From assembly GCA_035535315.1 (NCBI GenBank), contig DATLQD010000070.1:1-22122 (forward strand): a DNA stretch of 22,122 nucleotides, given 5' to 3'. Origin of the DNA: DASQGA01 sp035535315. Its GTDB lineage: Bacteria; Actinomycetota; Thermoleophilia; Gaiellales; Gaiellaceae. Positions 13,837 through 20,559 of the stretch are shown in pieces. The position numbers and the translations under genes are program-made. Within the stretch, counting starts at the first letter, position 1. Every line of letters begins with the position of its first letter. The notes below the pieces were generated by a model. That model saw only the letters and a list, made by a program, of their open reading frames with translations. It did no database searches and had not been told where the DNA came from.

Positions 13837-14871
13837 TTGGGTCGGAAGCGCGGAGTACTGCTCGCCCTCGTTTGCCTCGTACTGGTTTGGCCGGCGGCGG
13901 CCCTGGCGGGGAACGGAGGCCTCGCGCCCCCGGACTCGTCGACCGAGAGCGGCGACACGATTCGGTTCATCTACTGGGTCGTGACCGCCGCATGTGCGGT
14001 CGTGTTCCTGCTGATCGAGACCGCACTCATTCTCTTCATCATCCGCTTTCGCCGCCGGCGGGACACTGCCGAGGACGTCGAGGGGCCTCAGATCCACGGA
14101 AACACACGGCTCGAGATTCTCTGGACCGCGATTCCCGCCCTGGCGCTCGCAGCGCTCGCGATCTTCACGATTGTGAAGACACCCGACGTGCTCGCGAATG
14201 CGAGTGGACAGGCGGCGAGCGACACGACCGAGATCCGGGTCGACGGCCACCAGTTCTACTGGCAGTACACGTATCCAAACGGGGCGATCTCGCTCGACAC
14301 CCTTTATCTCCCCGTCGGGAAGACAGCCTCGCTCGAACTCCACTCGAAGGACGTGAACCACAGCTGGTGGGTGCCTGAGCTGACCGGCAAGCTCGATGCG
14401 ATCCCGGGACACCCGAACACGCTCGACTTCGAACCCCGCCGGACGGGCACCTACGAGAACGGCAAGTGTGCCGAGTTCTGCGGAATTCAACACGCGATCA
14501 TGGACACGATCGTCCGCGTCGTCTCCGAAGACGAGTACCGGGCCTGGCTCGAGGACAACGCCCCCAGCGACTCGGAGAAGGCCCTCGTTGCGCTCGGTGA
14601 GCAGGAATGGACCGCCAGCTGCGCCAAGTGCCACGGGCTCGACGGCTCCGGCGACATCGGCCCATCGATCCAGGGCAACGGGACCTTGCTCAATCGGAGC
14701 GCCTTGAAGCGGCTACTCCTGAACGGCCAGAACGAAGCGACCATCGACAGCTACATGCCGCCGGTCGGCGCCGGCTGGGAGGAACGCCAGTTCGACGCGC
14801 TCATCGCCTATGTGAAGTCGAATCAGCGTCTCTCGACCTCGCCGGCCCAGGGAGGCCAAAGTGGCGGTTAG
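13837..14871 (+). CDS. ctaC: Cytochrome c oxidase subunit II with fused cytochrome c (caa3 type)
   Basis: A 344-residue subunit that receives electrons and passes them through CuA. It has an N-terminal signal peptide (about 1-24, ending AALA), two transmembrane helices (~44-70 and ~95-114) and a periplasmic cupredoxin domain. CuA ligands are all visible: H175 (NHSWW), C211, E213, C215, H219 and M222. A C-terminal cytochrome c domain has the heme site CAKCH (262-266) and the probable axial M307 (SYMPP), making this a caa3-type subunit. The only possible start before the signal peptide is TTG at 13837, because a stop lies in frame at 13822; there is no ribosome binding site, so a leaderless mRNA is likely. 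It is first of the cta cluster; ctaD begins 21 bases after its stop. Confidence 0.96.
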   Translation: MGRKRGVLLALVCLVLVWPAAALAGNGGLAPPDSSTESGDTIRFIYWVVTAACAVVFLLIETALILFIIRFRRRRDTAEDVEGPQIHGNTRLEILWTAIPALALAALAIFTIVKTPDVLANASGQAASDTTEIRVDGHQFYWQYTYPNGAISLDTLYLPVGKTASLELHSKDVNHSWWVPELTGKLDAIPGHPNTLDFEPRRTGTYENGKCAEFCGIQHAIMDTIVRVVSEDEYRAWLEDNAPSDSEKALVALGEQEWTASCAKCHGLDGSGDIGPSIQGNGTLLNRSALKRLLLNGQNEATIDSYMPPVGAGWEERQFDALIAYVKSNQRLSTSPAQGGQSGG

Positions 14872-14892
14872 GAGCAAGAGCAGCGTGGCGGT

Positions 14893-16521
14893 GTGCGGGT
14901 GAGGAGCATCGCTCCAACCTGGAAGCAGGGCGCGGTCACGAGCTGGCTGACGACCGTCGACCACAAGCGCATCGGCATCCTTTACATCGTCACCTCCTAC
15001 GTCTTCTTCTTCGCAGGCGGTGTGATGGCGATCCTCATGCGGCTGCAGCTGGCGCAGGCGGATCAGCACCTGATCGAGAAGAACGCCTACAACGAGCTCT
15101 TCACGATCCACGGGACGACGATGATCTTCCTCTTCGCCGTCCCTCTCTTCGCTGGGTTCGCGAACTACCTCGTCCCGCTCATGATCGGGGCACGCGATAT
15201 GGCGTTCCCCCGCCTGAACGCGCTTTCGTACTGGCTCTTCCTGCTCGGAGGCCTGATCGTGCTCGCAAGCTTCCTGGTCAAAGGCGGTGCGGCCAACAGC
15301 GGGTGGACGGCGTACACCCCGCTCTCGGGCGAGAGCTACAGCCCTAACCTCGGCCAGGACATGTGGATCCTCGGCATTCATCTGACGTCGCTTGGCTCGA
15401 TCGCAGGTGCGATCAATTTCATCGTCACGATCCACAACATGCGGACGCGCGGGATGACCTGGATGCGAATCCCGATCTTCGTGTGGACGATCGAGGCCTA
15501 CTCTGTGCTCCTCGTCCTCGCCCTGCCGACGATCAGCGCCGCCGCAACGCTCCTCCTCCTCGACCGGCAAACCGGCACCTCATTCTTCGAGCCGGCCGAG
15601 GGCGGCAGCCAGATCCTCTGGCAGCACATGTTCTGGTTCTTCGGCCACCCAGAGGTCTACATCATGGTGCTCCCCGCGATGGGCATGCTCTCCGAGATCA
15701 TTCCGGTCTTCTCGCGGAAGCCGATCTTCGGCTACAAGGCGGTGGCGTTCTCGACGATCGGAATTGCCTTCGCGAGCATGCTCGTCTGGGCGCACCACAT
15801 GTTCACCGTCGGACTTCCGGTCTGGCTGCAGGCGTTCTTCCTCGTGTCGTCCTTTTCGGTCGCGATTCCGACCTCGATCAAGCTCTTCAACTGGCTGGCC
15901 ACACTCTGGCGCGGCCATCTCGACCTGAGGACGCCGCTCCTCTTCTGTCTGGGGTTCATCGGGCTCTTCACCATCGGCGGCCTCTCGGGGATCATGCTGG
16001 CCGCCTACCCGATCGACTACCAGGCGCAGGACTCCTACTTCCTCGTGGCGCACCTTCACTACGTACTCTTCGGCGGCTCGGTGTTCGGAATCTTCGCCGG
16101 GACGTACTACTGGTTCCCGAAGGTCACGGGGCGGATGTATGACGAGCGGCTCGCGAAGGCACACTTCTGGCTGCTCCTGATCGGCTTCAACATGGCCTTC
16201 CTGCCGCAGCACTTCCTGGGCCTGATGGGCATGAACAGACGGGTCTACACGTACGACCGCGGCGGTCTTTTCGAGCTCTACAACCTCATCTCGTCGATCG
16301 GGGTGCTCGTGATGACGATCGGACTCATGATCTTCCTCGCGAACATGGTCAAGAGCTGGCGCGCCGGCCCTCGGGTGGGATCCGACCCCTGGCGGGCCGA
16401 TACGCTCGAGTGGTACACGACCTCGCCTCCTCCTCCGCACAACTTCGACCGGGTGCCCTACGTGTCCAGCCACAGGCCCCTCCGGGACCTGCGCCTTCGC
16501 CTGCGGGAGAGGCCCCTGTGA
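14893..16521 (+). CDS. ctaD: Cytochrome c oxidase subunit I (aa3/caa3, A1 type)
   Basis: The catalytic subunit, 542 residues with about 12 helices. Heme a ligands are H73 (TIHGTT) and H389, heme a3 H387 (VAHLHYV), and CuB H252, H301 and H302 (WAHHMFTVG). GHPEVY (251-256) provides the D-channel Glu (E254) and the cross-linked Tyr (Y256), so this is an A1-type proton pump. The N-terminal SWLTTVDHKRIGILYI is typical of ctaD. GTG at 14893 is taken as start; GTG at 14899 is equally possible. The stop overlaps the ctaB GTG by four bases (GTGA at 16518-16521). No subunit III gene follows inside this window. Confidence 0.97.
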   Translation: MRVRSIAPTWKQGAVTSWLTTVDHKRIGILYIVTSYVFFFAGGVMAILMRLQLAQADQHLIEKNAYNELFTIHGTTMIFLFAVPLFAGFANYLVPLMIGARDMAFPRLNALSYWLFLLGGLIVLASFLVKGGAANSGWTAYTPLSGESYSPNLGQDMWILGIHLTSLGSIAGAINFIVTIHNMRTRGMTWMRIPIFVWTIEAYSVLLVLALPTISAAATLLLLDRQTGTSFFEPAEGGSQILWQHMFWFFGHPEVYIMVLPAMGMLSEIIPVFSRKPIFGYKAVAFSTIGIAFASMLVWAHHMFTVGLPVWLQAFFLVSSFSVAIPTSIKLFNWLATLWRGHLDLRTPLLFCLGFIGLFTIGGLSGIMLAAYPIDYQAQDSYFLVAHLHYVLFGGSVFGIFAGTYYWFPKVTGRMYDERLAKAHFWLLLIGFNMAFLPQHFLGLMGMNRRVYTYDRGGLFELYNLISSIGVLVMTIGLMIFLANMVKSWRAGPRVGSDPWRADTLEWYTTSPPPPHNFDRVPYVSSHRPLRDLRLRLRERPL

Positions 16522-17744
16522 GCCCCGCCGCCGGACCCTGGCTCCGGCTCCTGTCTCTCGGCGCCGCGGGCGCCGTGGCCCTCGTGGTGGCCACGGGCGA
16601 GCACGCGCTTCCGCACGACGCCGCCGCACTGGTCGCCCTCGCCCTCCTGGGCGGTGTGGCCCTCGCCGCTCGCTTCGGACATCCGGACCGGCCCGAGCTC
16701 CTGCTTGCATCGACCCTGGCCCTTGGGGTGTTCATCGTCCAGATCGGGTTGGGCGGCGTGCTGGCACTGACCGACTCCGCCTGGGCGCGCGCCCTCCACG
16801 TCGGGCTGGGTGCGGTCTCGCTTGCGGTTGCAGCGATCGCCGCAGCCGCATGCTTCCGAGGCGGCGCACCGGTTCCGCGCGGGTCCTGGCGCGACTACGT
16901 GACTCTGACCAAGCCGCGCATCATGAGCCTGCTGCTCCTCACGGCAGCCGGGGGAATGCTGGTGGGCGCAAGAGGCGTCCCGTCGGCCGGCCTCCTGGCC
17001 GCGACACTCGGTGGCCTGGCGCTCGCCTGCGGCGGCGCATCGGCTCTCAACCACGTAATCGACCGGGACATCGACCGCCTGATGGGCAAGCGGACCCGGG
17101 GGAGGCCCGTGGCGGCGGGGCGGATACCACCTGCCCGCGCACTCGAGTTCGGTCTGGCGCTGTCCGCGCTTTCATTCGTCGTTCTCGCGAGCTTCGCGAA
17201 CGTCCTGGCCGCGCTTCTCGCGGTCTTCGGCAACCTCTTCTACGTCCTCGTCTACACCCGGTGGCTGAAGCGCTCGACGCCGCAGAACATCGTCATCGGC
17301 GGCGCAGCAGGCGCTGTCCCGCCCGTGGTCGGGTGGGCAGCTGCGACGGGGAACCTGACTCTGCCGGCGCTCCTGCTCTTCCTGATCGTCTTCTTCTGGA
17401 CACCGCCGCACTTCTGGGCCCTGGCGTTGCTCATCCGGCGTGAGTACGCGGCAGCCCGCATCCCGATGCTCCCGGTCGTCAAGGGAGAGCCGGAGACCGC
17501 GCGCTCGATCGTCCGCTACACCCTCCTCATGATCGGCGTGACGCTCCTGCCGTTCCTCGCACACACTGTCGGCTGGCTCTACCTCGCGTCGGCACTCCTC
17601 CTAGGAGGGCTCTTCTTGCTCCTGGCCGTCGAGCTCCTCCGCGAGACCACGCCTGCACGCGCGCGGAGGCTCTTCACGTACTCGCTGGCCTACCTTGCGC
17701 TCCTCTTCGTCGCCCTCGCCCTCGACCCAATCGTGCTCGGCTAG
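16518..17744 (+). CDS. ctaB: Heme O synthase with N-terminal half-CtaA-like domain
   Basis: Protoheme IX farnesyltransferase, which converts heme B to heme O for the oxidase. From GTG at 16518 the protein is 408 residues, about 110 longer than a typical CtaB. Residues ~124-408 are the UbiA-type prenyltransferase: DYVTLTKPRIMSLL, then the first Asp-rich site NHVIDRDIDRLMGKRTRGRP (178-197) and a second around YTRWLKRSTPQNI, with about nine helices. Residues 1-115 contain four extra helices with H33 and H94 placed like the heme-ligand His of one half of heme A synthase (PHDAAALVALALLG; VQIGLGGVLAL ... ARALHVGLG). The start overlaps the ctaD stop (GTGA), giving coupled synthesis. The CtaB call is certain; the half-CtaA reading is inference. 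Confidence 0.93.
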   Translation: MSPAAGPWLRLLSLGAAGAVALVVATGEHALPHDAAALVALALLGGVALAARFGHPDRPELLLASTLALGVFIVQIGLGGVLALTDSAWARALHVGLGAVSLAVAAIAAAACFRGGAPVPRGSWRDYVTLTKPRIMSLLLLTAAGGMLVGARGVPSAGLLAATLGGLALACGGASALNHVIDRDIDRLMGKRTRGRPVAAGRIPPARALEFGLALSALSFVVLASFANVLAALLAVFGNLFYVLVYTRWLKRSTPQNIVIGGAAGAVPPVVGWAAATGNLTLPALLLFLIVFFWTPPHFWALALLIRREYAAARIPMLPVVKGEPETARSIVRYTLLMIGVTLLPFLAHTVGWLYLASALLLGGLFLLLAVELLRETTPARARRLFTYSLAYLALLFVALALDPIVLG

Positions 17745-17750
17745 TGCCCC

Positions 17751-17867
17751 ATGGATCCTGAGCTCGCCCGCAAAAACTACCGCCTGGGCCTGCTCTTGCT
17801 CGCGCTCGTCCTCGTCCTCTTCGCAGGCTCGCTCGTTGTCGCGATCGCGTATCGCCAGCTGATCTAG
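17751..17867 (+). CDS. 38-residue single-helix membrane protein (CtaG/Cox11 anchor-like)
   Basis: ATG at 17751, six bases after the ctaB stop, opens a 38-codon frame ending at TAG 17865-17867. The protein has a short basic N-terminus (MDPELARKNYRLG), one hydrophobic helix (about 13-33) and the end AIAYRQLI. The RKNxRLxLxLLALVxVxF pattern resembles both the small oxidase assembly proteins of proteobacterial cta clusters and the membrane anchor of the copper chaperone CtaG/Cox11, whose globular copper-binding domain is absent here. Codons are almost all G/C-ending. Its position at the end of the ctaC-ctaD-ctaB run supports a role as a small subunit or assembly factor. Too short for homology to be decisive. 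Confidence 0.65.
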   Translation: MDPELARKNYRLGLLLLALVLVLFAGSLVVAIAYRQLI

Positions 17868-17955
17868 CCACGGCCCTCCTAGTCAACGCCAACGCGCACT
17901 CCCCCGTCCGAGGGAGGACCGTGCGAGAACGCATGCCGACAACAGCTTTGACGCC
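17868..17955. other. Intergenic gap between the cta cluster and the secreted protein gene
   Basis: These 88 bases contain a weak stem CTCCC/GGGAG (17899-17903 with 17912-17916) without a following T-run, so at most a poor terminator. CAGCTT (17943-17948) lies seven bases before the next ATG and could act as a weak -10 for a leaderless mRNA. Confidence 0.3.
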
Positions 17956-19689
17956 ATGCTCGCTCGCCTGCTCACCGTGCTCGTAGCCTCACTCGCCCTC
18001 GCGCCTGCTGCGGCGGCTGCTCCCGCGCCCAACGGGCTGCACGGGTTCCTGCTCCGGGCCACCGAATCGAGCGGCACCCCACACACCTTCGCGCGGACCC
18101 CGTCTTTCGGCTGGAACACGGTTCGCGGCGCCGCGCGCTACGAGCTCCAGCTTTCGACGAGCCGGAACTTCACCGAGAACGGCATCGTGTGGGAGAGCGA
18201 GCAGATCAGGGCGCCGCTCGCCACGATTCCGCTGACGCTCCCCTGGGTCTCGAGCCCCAACTACTCCTGGTACGCGCGTGTGCGTGCGATCGTCGGCGGC
18301 AACGTCAGCGCCTGGAGCGACAAGTACGGCTTCAACCTCCGCTCCCCTTCGCCGCCGGCGAGCCTCTCGACCGGCGTCGTCAACCCGCACCCGGGTCTCG
18401 TCCGCTGGACTCCCGTGGCCGGAGCCACCGCCTACGAGGTCTCGTTCATCTACGACCCGACGAGCGGTGCGTCGAAGAAGATCAAGTCGGCAACCACTGC
18501 CGCTGACCTGCGCGAGTACTACAGCTTCCACAACGACCCGAGCTTCTTTGACAACGGCATCTCCGCCGTCGAGGGCGAGGTCTGGTGGCGTGTCCGCGCC
18601 GTGCGCGAAGTCTTCGGCGCCCCGATGAATGACATCAAGGTCGTCTCCTACGGCCCCTGGAGCACGCTTTTCAAGACAGTCGAGCCGCCGGTCGCCGCAA
18701 CGACGATCGCGCTCACCGACACCGTCTCCCGCAGCCGCACCAGCGACATTGTCGTCTCCGACCTCGCAGGCGGCCCGAGCAACGAGGCGCACGAGCTCGC
18801 ACCGGCCTTCTCGTGGACGGGCAGCCGAAGTCTCGCCCCCGGGCTCTACGGCGATTGCCCTGGCCTCGGGGTCGACTGCCCCATGTTCCACGTCTACGTC
18901 TTCACGGACGAGGACTGCTCGAATCGTGTACACGTCTCCGACATGGTCGGAAGCCCCGCATACGTCCCGCGCCTATCCGGGCCGCTCGCCCTGCCGGCAG
19001 ATCCCGCGAAGCTCCTTGCAGCTTCCAGCGTGTATCTCGAAGACGCCCCGGAAGAAGGCGCGTCCGTTTACGACGCCGGCGGCGACATAGTCAAGGCGGC
19101 CGGGACCGAGCCGGGAATCACTACCGACCCGGACGAGCCCGTCGGACCTGACCTCGTCCCGGACCGAAAGACAGGCTTTCGCGATATGGACTGGCCGAAC
19201 GGCCGCTACTACTGGACCGCCGTGCCGGTAGTCCCGTATCTGACTCCCGATAGCACGATCGAGTACCACGACGTCGAGTTCGCCGAGGACATGTGTGCGG
19301 CCGGCGAGGTTCTGCCCTTCGGCAAGACCAGCGAGCCCGTGACCGAGCGGGAGTCGGGCGTCCCGTTCATCTCGGGCATGTCCGCCGACGGCGAGCTTCG
19401 AACCGCCACGACAGCGACACCGTCCTTCTTCGGACGTGTCGTCGTCGCCTGGAAGCCGGCCCTCGGAGCCCGAAGGTACGAAGTGCAATGGAGCCTGCGT
19501 GCGTCACCGTGGAAGACGGCCGGCTCGCTGAAGACTCCCGCCACGGCCGCGCTCCTCAGCCTCGAGCCCGGTCGCTGGTTTTATCGCGTGCGCGGCCTGG
19601 ATACCACCCTCACAACGCTTCGCTACGGGATGACCTGGAGCGACCCGCAGATGGTCAGGATCCTCCCGCGCCGCTTCAGCGTCGGCTAG
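17956..19689 (+). CDS. Secreted protein with FN3-like modules, function unknown
   Basis: A 577-residue exported protein. A signal peptide occupies about 1-22 (hydrophobic core LLTVLVASLALAP, then an Ala-rich cleavage region). The rest looks like four fibronectin-III-like modules: about 45-128 (FGWNTVRGAARYELQLS ... YARVRAI ... AWSDKYGF), 145-242 (VRWTPVAGATAYEVSF ... WWRVRAV ... PWSTLF), 283-440 (FSWTG ... FHVYVFTDEDC ... RYYWTAVPVV) and 495-570 (VAWKPALGARRYEVQWS ... WFYRVRGL ... TWSDPQ). All four Cys (301, 308, 321, 447) lie in or next to the third, longest module and may form disulfides. There is no sortase motif, lipobox or C-terminal helix, so it is probably released or held by binding. 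ATG at 17956 has no ribosome binding site. It converges on opcA with a three-base gap. Confidence 0.82.
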   Translation: MLARLLTVLVASLALAPAAAAAPAPNGLHGFLLRATESSGTPHTFARTPSFGWNTVRGAARYELQLSTSRNFTENGIVWESEQIRAPLATIPLTLPWVSSPNYSWYARVRAIVGGNVSAWSDKYGFNLRSPSPPASLSTGVVNPHPGLVRWTPVAGATAYEVSFIYDPTSGASKKIKSATTAADLREYYSFHNDPSFFDNGISAVEGEVWWRVRAVREVFGAPMNDIKVVSYGPWSTLFKTVEPPVAATTIALTDTVSRSRTSDIVVSDLAGGPSNEAHELAPAFSWTGSRSLAPGLYGDCPGLGVDCPMFHVYVFTDEDCSNRVHVSDMVGSPAYVPRLSGPLALPADPAKLLAASSVYLEDAPEEGASVYDAGGDIVKAAGTEPGITTDPDEPVGPDLVPDRKTGFRDMDWPNGRYYWTAVPVVPYLTPDSTIEYHDVEFAEDMCAAGEVLPFGKTSEPVTERESGVPFISGMSADGELRTATTATPSFFGRVVVAWKPALGARRYEVQWSLRASPWKTAGSLKTPATAALLSLEPGRWFYRVRGLDTTLTTLRYGMTWSDPQMVRILPRRFSVG

Positions 19690-19692
19690 CTC

Positions 19693-20559
19693 CTATACCG
19701 AGGCGGGCGTGAGGCTCCGGACGGCCGTCTCGTAGACGCCGTCGCGGCCGAAGAGATCGAGCTGCTCCGAGAGCAGGTCGCTCGCCGACTCGTTGTCCCT
19801 ACGCGTCGGAGCCACGGGAACGCCGTCTGCCTCCACCAGCTCGATCTCACCCGCGGGCTCGAGCGTGAGCGAGATCTCGCGGCCGAGACGAGTCGAGAGC
19901 CAGCGGGCGAGGAGCGTCCCATCAGCCTCCGGCCCGGCGACCCTGAGCGCCGAGACGTCTTTGACGCCCGGCCAGAGCGCTGCCAGTGCCTCCCGCCACG
20001 GCAGCGTCCTCGCCCAGGCGATGTCCGAGACCATGACCTCGTCGAGGAGCCCGGCAACATAGCCGTACTCGTCCTCGAGGTCAGGCCACTCGCTCGAGTC
20101 GATGATGAGCCGGTCGACAACGCGGATCAGCTCCCGCTCGCCGTCGGTCCTGCCCACGGCCCCGCGCCAGCGGAGGAACACGGGCAGGTCTGTCAGGAGC
20201 AGCGGCTCGACCACGCTGGCGGGAGAGCTCGACCTGGCGCCGCACAGATGGATCTCGATCACCTCGGAGCAGACCTCGCGATGCTCACCTCGGTGTACAT
20301 AGCACCGCAGGTCGACATCGGCCTCGAGGACGTCGCGCTCGTTGTCCGGCTCGGGGAAGAGGAGAATGGAGCGGGACGGATGCCTTTCGGCGAGGCCGAC
20401 CAGGGTGCCGGTCGCCGCTTCCACCCAGCGTTCCGGCACCCACGCGATGTGCGTCATGCTGCTCGTTCGCTGGGTGGGGCCGCCGTCAGGCACGCTGGCC
20501 TCATGACGAAGCGTCGTCAGAGCCTGTTCGATCTCCCGGATGGACGAGAGCTCGCTCAA
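19693..20559 (-). CDS. opcA: Glucose-6-phosphate dehydrogenase assembly protein OpcA
   Basis: A 288-residue partner that activates or assembles Zwf in actinobacteria and cyanobacteria. Diagnostic stretches are THIAWVPERWVEAATGTLVGLAERHPSRSILLFPEP in the N-terminal half, and VVEPLLLTDLPVFLRWRG and LIIDSSEW in the middle. The start is taken as TTG at 20559, which overlaps the zwf stop by four bases (TTGA) and gives an N-terminus (SELSSIREIEQALTTLR) of normal length. The open frame extends about 45 codons further upstream, but that part is Arg/Pro-rich antisense-like sequence inside zwf. Direct coupling to zwf fits its role. Confidence 0.93.
   Translation of the reverse strand: MSELSSIREIEQALTTLRHEASVPDGGPTQRTSSMTHIAWVPERWVEAATGTLVGLAERHPSRSILLFPEPDNERDVLEADVDLRCYVHRGEHREVCSEVIEIHLCGARSSSPASVVEPLLLTDLPVFLRWRGAVGRTDGERELIRVVDRLIIDSSEWPDLEDEYGYVAGLLDEVMVSDIAWARTLPWREALAALWPGVKDVSALRVAGPEADGTLLARWLSTRLGREISLTLEPAGEIELVEADGVPVAPTRRDNESASDLLSEQLDLFGRDGVYETAVRSLTPASV

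Noticed and set aside
13744..14634. Minus-strand open frame of 296 codons opposite ctaC
   Set aside because: Antisense to ctaC, whose CuA and heme motifs are intact.
16410..16517. N-terminal extension of ctaB starting inside ctaD
   Set aside because: The extra 36 residues are Pro/Ala-rich and overlap the ctaD coding sequence; GTG at 16518 gives the usual four-base coupled overlap.
15580..16710. Minus-strand open frame of 376 codons opposite ctaD
   Set aside because: Antisense to ctaD with its full set of heme and copper ligands; composition is typical of a mirror frame.
17895..17920. Possible terminator after the cta cluster
   Set aside because: The stem has only five pairs and no T-run; listed only as part of the intergenic gap.
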